Positions 6,705-14,360 of a stretch of 20,049 nucleotides of DNA are shown piece by piece. The notes beneath the pieces were generated by a model. The model was given only the letters and a program-made list of their open reading frames with translations, was not told the DNA's origin and did no database searches. Location: IMG/VR virus record IMGVR_UViG_3300030020_000121, positions 1 to 20,049 of that record. One strand, 5' to 3'. Position 1 is the first letter of the stretch, and every line of letters starts with the position of its first letter. The DNA comes from a virus. The translations under genes were made by a program, and so were the position numbers.

Positions 6705-7325
6705 ATGTTGGACCAAAAGTGTTTGATGTACACAACCTTTGACTCAGTCAAAGTTAAACTGGTCAACAAGGTCCAATTTCAGGCCGATCCCACACAACCC
6801 GTAGATGGCGAACTACCTGATGTTTTATTGACACAACTGGTTCGAGACGCCGAGACCGATGTCGAGCTCGACCTTCGGTCAAGGTACGCGATTCCTTTCA
6901 GGTCTATTTCGACCGGAACTTTTACCAACCTTCCCGATCACACTCAAAGAGCGATCAGGAAAGTGGTGGATCTTCGTGCTGAGTTTCTCATCATCGGCAC
7001 TGACTTCGGCCGTGGTTCTCACATCAATGCTGAGGGCTACACCAAAACCGTGACCGAAAGATACGACCTGGAAATAGACCGACTTTTAGGTCGGGACAAA
7101 GAGGGTGAGAACTCTAAACACGACCGTTTCAGGTTTTCTCCCCCACTGGAAGATCTCATGTTGGCCCAAACAAACTCTTCGGCCGATGACGGTTACAAAG
7201 GCATGATCATCAATACCGACGGGGCCTGCCAAAACCCCGCTACCTACGCGGCACAGCAAATTAATGATCCTTCGAGGTCTTACCTCTCCAATCCGTTTCC
7301 GACGGGTAGGAACAACGGATGTTGA
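6705..7325 (+). CDS. Head-tail connector, Mu gp36-like (DUF1320 type)
   Basis: The 206-residue product begins with a Shine-Dalgarno AAGGA (6694-6698). It has the DUF1320 pattern: an early YTTFDSVKVKL, then LLTQLVRDAETDVELDLRSR followed by YAIPF (about 42-65), then LPDHTQRAIRKVVDLRAEFL. Such proteins sit near the portal as connector or adaptor subunits. The usual family length is about 140 residues, so the C-terminal 60 residues (FRFSPPLEDLMLAQTNSS.. to TGRNNGC) are an extension, rich in Asn/Ser/Pro, without a recognised motif. The stop overlaps the start of the next gene by seven bases, implying coupled translation. The assignment rests on the N-terminal two thirds and on gene order. Confidence 0.72.
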   Translation: MLDQKCLMYTTFDSVKVKLVNKVQFQADPTQPVDGELPDVLLTQLVRDAETDVELDLRSRYAIPFRSISTGTFTNLPDHTQRAIRKVVDLRAEFLIIGTDFGRGSHINAEGYTKTVTERYDLEIDRLLGRDKEGENSKHDRFRFSPPLEDLMLAQTNSSADDGYKGMIINTDGACQNPATYAAQQINDPSRSYLSNPFPTGRNNGC

Positions 7326-8008
7326 AGGTAAACTTGGACGGGCTCAAGGATCTCGTAAAGAGGTTTGACGATCCCGCTCTCAAGGCCGAGCTCAACAAGA
7401 TCCCTTCGATGAAAGGGGTCGCGGCCATTATCTCTCAGGCCATCGCTGACAATTTTGAACAGGAGGGACCGGGATGGGCTCCTTTAAAGGTCGCCACACT
7501 TCGGGCTTCAGTAAAAAAATCAGTCATCAACAAAATGAAAAAGCGCTTCTTACGGGGAAAAAAGGAGAGCCAACTCAATACTTCGGAAAGGTCCTCCCTC
7601 AAAAGAAAGGTCGACTCGCAGCTCATCGCGCACGAAAAAAACGCCCGGACCTCTTCGAACATGAAGAAGTCGGGGAAGAATCAGATTCAAGCCAACCGGA
7701 AGATTCTTCAGAAGACGGGTCTCCTTAAAAAGACCGCCACCATCCCTGGCTTCACTGGATCCAGTGCTCCGACCAAAGGCGGGAAATCTGTCTCTGGGTC
7801 AAATTTGTACAGCATTCAAGGAACGAACCTAGTTTGGGGAACAAATCTCGTCTACGCTGGTGTCCATAACAACGGAGATCCTTCTCGAGGAATTCCCAAG
7901 CGTGAGTTCATGGTGATCAGAGACGCGTGGAAGGTCCAGCTCAATAATTACATCGCCGAGAAGGCCCTTCAGATTTTAACTCAGTTTCTTACTAAGGGTC
8001 GACGATGA
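7319..8008 (+). CDS. Tail completion / virion morphogenesis protein (Mu gpG, P2 gpS-like)
   Basis: The family features are split: FEQEGPGWAPLKVATL (46-61) is the 'F...G..W.pL...T' motif, KILQKTGLLKKT (128-139) the 'iL..tG.L' motif, and YAGVHNNGDPSRGIPKREFM (179-198) the 'ya..H..G...iP.R.f' motif. These occur in the order expected for the phage virion morphogenesis family, which completes tails and head-tail joining. The protein has 229 residues, well above the roughly 150-160 usual, because residues 62-127 form a Lys/Arg/Ser/Asn-rich insertion. In Mu the homologue lies next to F, whereas here it has moved to the connector cluster. The start overlaps the previous stop, with TAGGA (7307-7311) upstream. 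Confidence 0.82.
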   Translation: MLKVNLDGLKDLVKRFDDPALKAELNKIPSMKGVAAIISQAIADNFEQEGPGWAPLKVATLRASVKKSVINKMKKRFLRGKKESQLNTSERSSLKRKVDSQLIAHEKNARTSSNMKKSGKNQIQANRKILQKTGLLKKTATIPGFTGSSAPTKGGKSVSGSNLYSIQGTNLVWGTNLVYAGVHNNGDPSRGIPKREFMVIRDAWKVQLNNYIAEKALQILTQFLTKGRR

Positions 8009-8745
8009 ATCCGGTGAATCCCAAAATCATCAACGGTCAGCAGATCAAACAAGCAACAATCGATGGTTTGTTTCTGTCGAGTCCAGGTGAGGATATCGTT
8101 CCCAAAACACTCCTTCAGCTCTCCTCAATCCCAGGATTCGTTGCACTCTTTGGCCCCTACATTTCAGACTCAAGTGGTAACAAAACGTCCAACCAACAAC
8201 GCTGGGCTGATTATCAAAGGATGGACTGGTCGGTCAGGCAACTTCCGGCAATCAACGTGTTTGAGGCCTCCTCTGAAAACAAAGATTCTGACCAAGCCTT
8301 CCTTCGTGGCACAGTGCAGATCCAGGTTTTTTGGCCACCGAACATGCGCCGGGAAGACCTGGCCAGAGTGCCTGCAGCATTTAAGGGTGTGCTCGAGAAC
8401 TTTTTCTCCAGCGATTACGTTGGGAACATGTTGGACGAGCTCTACTACATTCAAAGGCCAATGAAAGTTTATGGATTAAACGAATACGGAAAAACCCTGA
8501 CATGGTCGCCAAACGTCGAGGGTATCGTCGAGGATGAACTGGTCCCTGTGACTATCCTTGATGTTCAGTACCGAATAGATTTAAGATCTTGGTACAGAGC
8601 ACTTGAGTTCATGAGAAGAACCAAGGGTCAACCTTTTGAAGTGACCCTGGAACCTTTGGTGGAAATTTTGGGCGAGTATGACGGACTCGATCAAGATGAA
8701 GTGAGTCAGATTGTCGTCGCGGATGATTTTACAGTTAATACTTAA
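8005..8745 (+). CDS. Probable tail terminator / joining protein
   Basis: This 246-residue protein overlaps the previous gene by four bases (ATGA). No sharp motif is visible. It has mixed alpha/beta character with VQIQVFWPPNMRREDLARV, a long helix-like segment FKGVLENFFSSDYVGNMLDEL, and a late VTILDVQYRIDLRSWYRALEF strand-helix run, and ends in an acidic tail. Its position between the gpG/gpS-like protein and the sheath is where Mu and other contractile phages encode the tail terminator (gp37/38-like), so a capping role at the head-proximal end of the tail is likely. This is inference from order and size, not from recognised homology. Confidence 0.6.
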   Translation: MNPVNPKIINGQQIKQATIDGLFLSSPGEDIVPKTLLQLSSIPGFVALFGPYISDSSGNKTSNQQRWADYQRMDWSVRQLPAINVFEASSENKDSDQAFLRGTVQIQVFWPPNMRREDLARVPAAFKGVLENFFSSDYVGNMLDELYYIQRPMKVYGLNEYGKTLTWSPNVEGIVEDELVPVTILDVQYRIDLRSWYRALEFMRRTKGQPFEVTLEPLVEILGEYDGLDQDEVSQIVVADDFTVNT

Positions 8746-8756
8746 AGGAGTTTACA

Positions 8757-10184
8757 ATGTCACAAACTATCGACACCATCGGCAACCGACTGACCCCCAG
8801 CGTTCCGTTGCAAATCACTTACGGAAGTCAGGCTCTGGCCGTCGGCCGAAAGTTTGCGACTCTCTTTGCCCACATGGCGGCTTCGGGTGGGACCGGAATG
8901 CCCTACCAGGTTTACAATGTCATCAACGTCGGTGACGCGGCTTCGGCTCAGGCGGAAGTTGATCTCGTGGCCGGATCAGGATCTCAGGCCGGAAAAATGG
9001 CCGCAGCTTTTGTGAAATCAAATCAATTGTCTGGAAATGCGAATTTCCCGGCATTCCGAATTGTTCTTCTGGCTTTTTCAGACACGAACTTTGGAACAAG
9101 CAACGTGGCCTTTAACGGGATCATGAATCTTCGAAGTGACCTTCTGGTCTCCTGCTACCCTGCTGAAAATGCGGCGATGCTTTTACAGCTTGAAAATTTG
9201 GCCATTACCCTCTCGGGTCCTGACCGCGACCTTAAAGGTCAGTTTGGTTCATTTGTTCAATTGGCCTCCCTGGCCCCTCTGGCGACTCAAATCGCTTTTG
9301 ATATCGACTCTCAGTACGTCATGGTTGAATCTCTCCCTGACTCAAACACGGCCCTTGTTGAACAGGCCGGCGTTTTGACTGAAGCCTCAAACGTCATCAC
9401 GGGCCTAGCCTCAGCAGTTGGTATTTATCCTGGCGCTCAAATCTCAGGAACTGGAGTTCCCGCGGGTGCCCTGGTTGGTCAAGTGACCTCGTCAACCGTG
9501 ACCATGGTCGACTCTTCGGGCAACGCACTTCCCGCGGCGGCAAGTGAAACTTCTGAGTCGATCTCTTTCCAAAACGTGGTCAGTCAGCCTCCTGAGCTCG
9601 TGGCGGCGGCGGTGGCGGCCGGAAAACTAGCCTCTGTCTTTCCTTACGTTCCTTTGGCTAATGTGGTTTTGGGTGGAATCATTCCTCCCCAAATCGCAAG
9701 TGACATCATCGATTGGAATCCTTCAGGTGAAAGTGAAGCAGCCCTTCAGGCGGGTCTGTCTCCTTTGACCGTAGATCCTGCGGGTGATGTGGTTTTTATC
9801 CGCACTCGAACCACTTACACCACAACCCCTGCCAATGTGACTGTGACTTCGTACTTCGATTGGCAACAAATCGTGACCCTGTACGACTTCCGTGAAGTGG
9901 TTTACCAGCTTTCGCAAAACCCTCCGTTCAACAACAACCCCGGTGGCACACTGGCGTCGGCTGATGTTGCGGCGGCATTTAAAGATGAAGTCTTGCGGGA
10001 AGCTTATGCTTTCCAAGCACAAGGTGCATTCCAGAACGTAAAACCAAACGCCACAAAATTCGTGGTTCAAGTTTCTTCGTCTGGTCGGTTTGATTTCTAC
10101 ATCCCTTGCGAAGTCATCCCCGGATTGTACGTCATTGCGGGAAACATTCAGGGCGTGGTCTCGGCTTCTTCGTTTACAATTTAA
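8757..10184 (+). CDS. Contractile tail sheath protein (Mu gpL-like) with inserted domain
   Basis: The 475-residue product is near the size of Mu gpL (495). Residues 1-205 and 276-475 look like a sheath: an N-terminal arm (IGNRLTPSVPLQITYGSQAL), a plasticity-prone middle, LTVDPAGDVVFIRTRTTYTT with YFDWQQIVTLYDFREVVYQL, and a compact C-terminal domain ending in VVSASSFTI. The sheath surrounds the tube and contracts to drive it through the envelope. The tube gene follows directly, which confirms the role. Residues about 207-272 form an extra Ser/Gly/Ala/Val-rich module with YPGAQISGTGVPAGALVGQV, unlike the rest. Translation starts from a strong AAAGGAG. Confidence 0.88.
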   Translation: MSQTIDTIGNRLTPSVPLQITYGSQALAVGRKFATLFAHMAASGGTGMPYQVYNVINVGDAASAQAEVDLVAGSGSQAGKMAAAFVKSNQLSGNANFPAFRIVLLAFSDTNFGTSNVAFNGIMNLRSDLLVSCYPAENAAMLLQLENLAITLSGPDRDLKGQFGSFVQLASLAPLATQIAFDIDSQYVMVESLPDSNTALVEQAGVLTEASNVITGLASAVGIYPGAQISGTGVPAGALVGQVTSSTVTMVDSSGNALPAAASETSESISFQNVVSQPPELVAAAVAAGKLASVFPYVPLANVVLGGIIPPQIASDIIDWNPSGESEAALQAGLSPLTVDPAGDVVFIRTRTTYTTTPANVTVTSYFDWQQIVTLYDFREVVYQLSQNPPFNNNPGGTLASADVAAAFKDEVLREAYAFQAQGAFQNVKPNATKFVVQVSSSGRFDFYIPCEVIPGLYVIAGNIQGVVSASSFTI

Positions 10185-10197
10185 TTAGGAGGATTTC
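10180..10197 (+). promoter_or_regulatory. Strong ribosome binding leader of the tail tube gene
   Basis: TTTAATTAGGAGGATTTC overlaps the sheath stop codon (TAA 10182-10184) and precedes ATG 10198. It differs from the capsid leader (5143-5160) at a single base. Confidence 0.7.
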
Positions 10198-10629
10198 ATG
10201 GGCGTTTTATTCATTGATCGGGGCCGTATTACAATCAACGGAACTGAAGTCCTCGACATCGAGAACATCACCCTGAAGGTTTCTTACGGGACCAAGTATG
10301 TCCCGACCATGACGACCAACCGTCGTCATAAAGGAACCGTTAAGGGAAATTTGGACATCAATTTGAGTTTCTCAGTGGCCGTTCAGTCGACCCTTGGGAC
10401 CCCAAAGCTAGAGTCCATTGATTACAACTCCCAAGACGTGGCCCTGACTTTTGCTCACGGAGCGGACAGGTACACTTGCACGGGTCTTGATTTTGTCGAC
10501 GCCGATCAGTCCGCGGGTGGCGTGGGGTCTGAAGGTAAAAAGGCTTTCAACATGTTGGCCCTAGACATCATCGACCAAGTCGGGAATTCTGCTCTCTTTG
10601 CAACGTCTTTAGGACTTTTGACAACGTAA
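10198..10629 (+). CDS. Tail tube protein (Mu gpM-like)
   Basis: This 143-residue protein begins GVLFIDRGRITINGTEVLD, followed by GTKYVPTMTTNRRHKG and LDINLSFSVAV, a run of alternating beta strands typical of myophage tail tube subunits (Mu gpM is 118 residues). Stacked hexameric rings of this protein form the inner tube through which DNA passes. It follows the sheath gene by 13 bases, which is the universal order in contractile tails, and has an extremely strong ribosome binding site, as expected for a protein needed in over a hundred copies. No signal peptide or membrane segment is present. Confidence 0.88.
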   Translation: MGVLFIDRGRITINGTEVLDIENITLKVSYGTKYVPTMTTNRRHKGTVKGNLDINLSFSVAVQSTLGTPKLESIDYNSQDVALTFAHGADRYTCTGLDFVDADQSAGGVGSEGKKAFNMLALDIIDQVGNSALFATSLGLLTT

Positions 10630-10642
10630 GCTAGGATTTTGA

Positions 10643-11185
10643 ATGGGCCACGAAAAACATGAGCCAATTGAAACAATCGAGGACCGCCTTGCGAAATTTC
10701 GTGAAGGCGCTAGGTACGCCGGATCCCTTTCCTTTCGAGGACAGGTCGTCCACTTCAGAGTTTTGAGCAGATCTGAAGAGATGGAGATCAGACGTAAGGC
10801 CATCACGGCCTCCATGCATTATGGAGGGGATGAGACTGAGAAAAACAATTTCATCCAGATGTCGACTCTTCAATTGGCCAGTACACCAGTTGGCCCTAGT
10901 AAAGTCCCGAGTCTTCCGATTGCACTTTTGGATAAGATGACCAGTGATGAGCTCAAGTTTCTTTATGATGAGTACATCAAAATCATGGACGACGCGAACC
11001 CGTCGATTGAGAGAATTGGGACTGAAGAGTTCCGATCTCTCGTAGATCTGGTAAAAAAAAACGGGGTGGGGTCGAGAGACTTATCTTTAAAGCAGCTCAG
11101 GGCGATATTTATCGCATTTCAGGATTTGATCCAGCGAGTGGATTTCCAAACCTCACCGATGGACAGCTCCTCTGGTGGGCAGTGA
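10643..11185 (+). CDS. Tail assembly chaperone, short form (G-type)
   Basis: The 180-residue product lies between tube and tape measure genes, the fixed location of tail assembly chaperones. It is helical and acidic, with RVLSRSEEMEIRRKAI (39-54), LLDKMTSDELKFLYDEYIKI (95-114) and FRSLVDLVKKN (130-140). No catalytic motif is visible. Chaperones of this type bind the tape measure and recruit tube subunits and are absent from the virion. At codons 138-141 the gene carries nine A's (GTA AAA AAA AAC), a -1 slippery site. Ribosomes that do not slip finish at TGA 11183-11185; slipped ones continue to 11265 for a 207-residue fusion. TAGGA (10633-10637) serves the start. Confidence 0.8.
   Translation: MGHEKHEPIETIEDRLAKFREGARYAGSLSFRGQVVHFRVLSRSEEMEIRRKAITASMHYGGDETEKNNFIQMSTLQLASTPVGPSKVPSLPIALLDKMTSDELKFLYDEYIKIMDDANPSIERIGTEEFRSLVDLVKKNGVGSRDLSLKQLRAIFIAFQDLIQRVDFQTSPMDSSSGGQ
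11056..11062 (+). promoter_or_regulatory. Programmed -1 frameshift site (A AAA AAC)
   Basis: Nine A's (11053-11061) followed by C contain the heptamer A AAA AAC in the correct phase with the chaperone frame (codons AAA 11057-11059, AAC 11060-11062). The -1 frame is closed upstream (TGA 11023-11025) but open from 11026 to TAG 11263-11265, while the +1 frame stops within 10 codons. The downstream open frame has a plausible protein sequence. No obvious pseudoknot was picked out by eye. Confidence 0.8.
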
Positions 11186-11265
11186 TGAACAGGGCCGTCA
11201 ACGATCTCGAGGCTGAAGAGCACGAGAATCGAGTAAAAGAGGAGTCGGCGCAAAAAAGGGGATAG
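11062..11265 (+). CDS. Frameshift extension of the tail chaperone (T part)
   Basis: Read after a -1 slip at 11056-11062, this part adds 67 residues to the first 140 of the chaperone, giving a 207-residue G-T type fusion. The segment ISGFDPASGFPNLTDGQLL followed by WWAVMNRAVNDLEAEE and a charged tail is a convincing coding sequence, with an aromatic-rich helix and a Glu/Lys-rich end. A separate 26-codon frame from ATG 11185 (overlapping TGA of the short form as TGATG) lies within it and might be translated by re-initiation, but the longer conserved-looking segment upstream of that ATG argues for frameshifting. The fusion is thought to bind the tape measure protein, whose gene starts four bases later. 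It is seldom annotated because it has no start codon of its own. Confidence 0.78.
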   Translation, partial: RGGVERLIFKAAQGDIYRISGFDPASGFPNLTDGQLLWWAVMNRAVNDLEAEEHENRVKEESAQKRG

Positions 11266-11268
11266 ACC

Positions 11269-13059
11269 GTGTCTGATACCAAATTAGAAATGGATCTTGA
11301 CCCCAAAAAAGTCATCGCCTCCATGGCCGAGCTATCAAAAAAAGCTCAAGAGTTGGCCGATAAAATTGAAGAGTCTCTCGGCAAAGAAGCCGTCAAAAAC
11401 TTCAAAAAACTAGAAGATCAGTCAGAACAATCATCAGATAAAATCTCAACCATTTTTCGTAACCTCGGGAACCGACTCAAAGAAGACATGAAGAGTTTTC
11501 TCGGGGTCTCGGCCCTCGCTGAGGGGCTCAACATTGCCAAGGATCTAAAATCCGGGGCGCAACAAGTTTTTGAGATGGAAAAAGCTTTTGACCGACTCAA
11601 CACACGTTTGGGATTATCGGTTGATAAAATGAATGACTTCAAAAAATTGGTCGCCATGCGGGTCGCAGGGACTGGTCAGAAATTGGAGGACGTTCTTCCT
11701 GGTATGGAAAAAGCATCCTCTAAAGGTGGCGTAAAAGACACAGCACAATTGGCCAACATCGCCGAGACCTTGGGTCAGGCCAAGGGTATCAACAAAAACG
11801 AAAACACCGAGACACTGTCTGACACCGTGATTGAGATCCTTCAGAGACAAGGACAAAAGGTCACCTCTGAGTCCTTCAAAAAAACTCTGGATGCCCTTGA
11901 GGGTGGACGAGTGAAGGGGGCCTTTGGATCGGCCAGTGAAGTGGGAGACGTGGTCAAAGACATGGCCGCCGTGGCAAAAAAATCAGGCATGGGCACGCGT
12001 GAACTTGCGGGTTTAGCCGCCGTGGCCTCAAAAGGTGGCGAGGGTTCTGTCAATATCTTAAAACAACTCATGCAGCAGGGAGCAACCGTTGGTGGCCAGG
12101 AAAGATTGAATTCCACCTTGGGAGTTCAACTTTTTAAGAACGGAAAAATGGATGCCTCTCAGTTGGGAAAAATCGACACCGGAAGATTTGGTCAGTTTTC
12201 AGAACAGGCCATGGAAGGTGCGACGGGTCTTCACGGTTCCTCAGGTGCTGACCTGACACGACTGGCCGCGTCTTTTAAAGACAACATGGACGATTTTTCC
12301 AAGGTCGCCAGCGGGGCCAACGAAACTGCTGATCAGTTTGGAATCGCTGCCGACAACTTCAGCACAAAATTTGATCAGTTCAAAGAGCGACTCAAGGCCA
12401 CCGTCATGGTGGTCGGTGATGACCTGTCCAAGGCCGTCAACGAGTTCATGAAGGGAAACACCAAGGGTGGGATGAACTCTCTCGGACAGGCCGGCGGGGC
12501 CCTCTGGGAAAACAAAGGGGCCATCGCGGGCGGGGCCGGACTCATGGGTCTCTCAGCCCTTCTCATGGGTGGTGGCGCGTCACAACTTTTGGGCAAAATT
12601 CCGGGTGGTGGAATGCTCAAAGGAATGGCCGGAGGCGAGCTCGCAAAAGCCGCGGGGGCTACTCCCGTTTATGTCGTCAACGCTTCAGAAATCGGTGGTG
12701 GTGGGGCCATGGCCGGAAGTGGGGCAATGGGGATGATGGGCAAGGTCGGTGGTGGATTTGCGGCCCTCGGTGCGGGTATCGGGGTGGGGGAGCTTCTCAA
12801 TCACTGGGAACCATCTAAGAGACTCCTAGACTCGGTCGGCGATAAGGCCTTTGACATGTTTGGTCCCGACAAAAAAGACATCATGTCGTCTGCCGAAGGA
12901 AGTGCCAATGCGGTAGGAGCCTCGCGGTTCAACAAAGAAAACGGAACCAACCTTTCGGCCGAAGCGTTTGCCAAAGCCGTTGAAACGGGAACACTTCGGG
13001 CCATGATGAAACGACCCGTCCAAATGACCAATCCTTCAAACGTGAAAGGGGTGAGATAA
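11269..13059 (+). CDS. Tape measure protein
   Basis: This 596-residue protein begins with GTG, three bases after the chaperone extension's TAG, with AGGGGA (11257-11262) as Shine-Dalgarno. Residues 15-70 and 340-395 are strongly charged helices likely to coil, as in tape measures. Residues about 408-510 are Gly/Ala-rich and hydrophobic (GAIAGGAGLMGLSALLMGGG, GGFAALGAGIGVGELL), the part that can insert into the host membrane. VYVVNASEI (467-475) resembles strands near the end of other tape measures. It sets tail length, with about 1.5 angstrom per residue implying a tail somewhat under 100 nm (estimate). Location after the chaperone and before the hub genes is diagnostic. Confidence 0.85.
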   Translation: MSDTKLEMDLDPKKVIASMAELSKKAQELADKIEESLGKEAVKNFKKLEDQSEQSSDKISTIFRNLGNRLKEDMKSFLGVSALAEGLNIAKDLKSGAQQVFEMEKAFDRLNTRLGLSVDKMNDFKKLVAMRVAGTGQKLEDVLPGMEKASSKGGVKDTAQLANIAETLGQAKGINKNENTETLSDTVIEILQRQGQKVTSESFKKTLDALEGGRVKGAFGSASEVGDVVKDMAAVAKKSGMGTRELAGLAAVASKGGEGSVNILKQLMQQGATVGGQERLNSTLGVQLFKNGKMDASQLGKIDTGRFGQFSEQAMEGATGLHGSSGADLTRLAASFKDNMDDFSKVASGANETADQFGIAADNFSTKFDQFKERLKATVMVVGDDLSKAVNEFMKGNTKGGMNSLGQAGGALWENKGAIAGGAGLMGLSALLMGGGASQLLGKIPGGGMLKGMAGGELAKAAGATPVYVVNASEIGGGGAMAGSGAMGMMGKVGGGFAALGAGIGVGELLNHWEPSKRLLDSVGDKAFDMFGPDKKDIMSSAEGSANAVGASRFNKENGTNLSAEAFAKAVETGTLRAMMKRPVQMTNPSNVKGVR

Positions 13060-14360
13060 TGGCTCTTAACGACATCATCAATTCAATCTCGAACATCTCA
13101 AACCCTTACGGTGCTCCCTCAAAGGGAACCTGGAATCTTCAACGGTGTATTTTTCAACAACTTTCAAACGGAAATGTTCAAAAGTCCGTTGTTCTTTTTT
13201 TTGAACAACGAGGGGCCGCGGCCTCTTCCGGGCAAATCGCCGAGAACATTCAGAGCATTACGGCCCTGGATCAGGTGGCCGACGCTGGTGGAAGACGTCT
13301 TGCGATTTACGAATACCCTTACCAAGACGGACAAGAACTCTCAGACATGGGTCGAAAGGGTGAGGTTTTCACTTTTAACCTCAAGTTTTGGGGTCTTCAG
13401 TACCAAGAACGCTTCAATGACTTTATTGAGAACGTCACCAAGTACAGTGGTGATGCTCAAATCATTCACCCGGTTCGCGGAGTGTTTCCGGTCAAGTTTC
13501 AAAACTGGGATTTCGTTCACAGGTTTGACGAGTGGAATGCCGTCACGATCAAAGCCGTTTTCATGGAGGACAACTCTGTCCAACTACAAAGTCTAAACGG
13601 CACAGCCCAAACCACGGCAAAGTCGACGAGTATTGATCAGTCCATCAGAAACTCTCTTTCAAAACTGACTCAGTACCAATCGGCAGTTCAGTCGGCTCTC
13701 TTTGACGCCACGGCCATTTTGCTTTTACCAAAAGCCATCCAAAATGCCTTGAGCCAACGCTTGACCTCGATCACCAACGCGGTGGCAGGATTTCAGGCCC
13801 AACTTGCGGCCACTTTTTCAAACAACGCGACGATCAATACTCTGGGGGCTCAAGCGGCATCGGCCGGTGTCAGTCTTATCAATTTATCTTCAGGCACGGT
13901 CCCCAACGCGGGAAGTACCACGACGAGTAATCTTCCCCCTGTTTTACAGGTGGGTTATGACCCGGCGACGACAGCCTTGATCCAATCTCAACTGAGTTCT
14001 TTTTTGAATGCGAACCAGATCACGACTCAGCAGGCCGTTTTTTCGGCCAACCAACAACGGGCTGCGATCTCAGTCGCCATCGCTGAGGCGGAAGCAAACC
14101 TGGGAATTTACAGCTTTGATGTGGTTTTTAATTACCGTCAAATCGCCGTCATGATCCAGGACGTGACCGAGACTTGTATCTCTCAAGCGGTCACTCAGAT
14201 CATTTCCTACACGCCAATTATTCCCATGAGTCTTCGTCAAATCGCCTTTGCCAACGGTTTAGCTCCCGACAGACAAAACGACATTGAGGCTCTAAACCCG
14301 TCACTTCCTTCGGTGAATCGGGTGGAGGCTGGGACCACGGTCCTTGTTCCTGCTTCATGA
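13059..14360 (+). CDS. Mu gpN-like tail/baseplate protein (DNA-circularisation N family) with LysM-like C-terminus
   Basis: Residues about 78-170 contain GGRRLAIYEYPYQDG, DMGRKGEVFTFNLKFWG, IIHPVRGVFPVKFQNW and the following EWNAVTIKAVFME. This is the pattern of the family named after DNA circularisation protein N, to which Mu gpN belongs. Mu gpN is in fact a tail and baseplate hub component. The long middle (175-370) is Ala/Gln/Ser-rich and helical. The last 45 residues (RQIAFANGLAPDRQNDIEAL, NPSLPS.., GTTVLVPAS) look like a LysM-type peptidoglycan or assembly domain. Start and previous stop overlap (TAATG), and the 3' end overlaps the next gene by four bases, so translation is coupled. The protein has 433 residues; Mu gpN has 491. 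Confidence 0.82.
   Translation: MALNDIINSISNISNPYGAPSKGTWNLQRCIFQQLSNGNVQKSVVLFFEQRGAAASSGQIAENIQSITALDQVADAGGRRLAIYEYPYQDGQELSDMGRKGEVFTFNLKFWGLQYQERFNDFIENVTKYSGDAQIIHPVRGVFPVKFQNWDFVHRFDEWNAVTIKAVFMEDNSVQLQSLNGTAQTTAKSTSIDQSIRNSLSKLTQYQSAVQSALFDATAILLLPKAIQNALSQRLTSITNAVAGFQAQLAATFSNNATINTLGAQAASAGVSLINLSSGTVPNAGSTTTSNLPPVLQVGYDPATTALIQSQLSSFLNANQITTQQAVFSANQQRAAISVAIAEAEANLGIYSFDVVFNYRQIAVMIQDVTETCISQAVTQIISYTPIIPMSLRQIAFANGLAPDRQNDIEALNPSLPSVNRVEAGTTVLVPAS

Noticed and set aside
7474-7728. 84-codon overlapping frame in the basic insertion of the tail completion gene
   Set aside because: A shadow generated by Lys/Arg-rich codons; it has no ribosome binding site and no matching feature.
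7753-7766. 14-base perfect palindrome CACTGGATCCAGTG
   Set aside because: Lies inside a well-supported coding region, is single, and is short enough to occur by chance.
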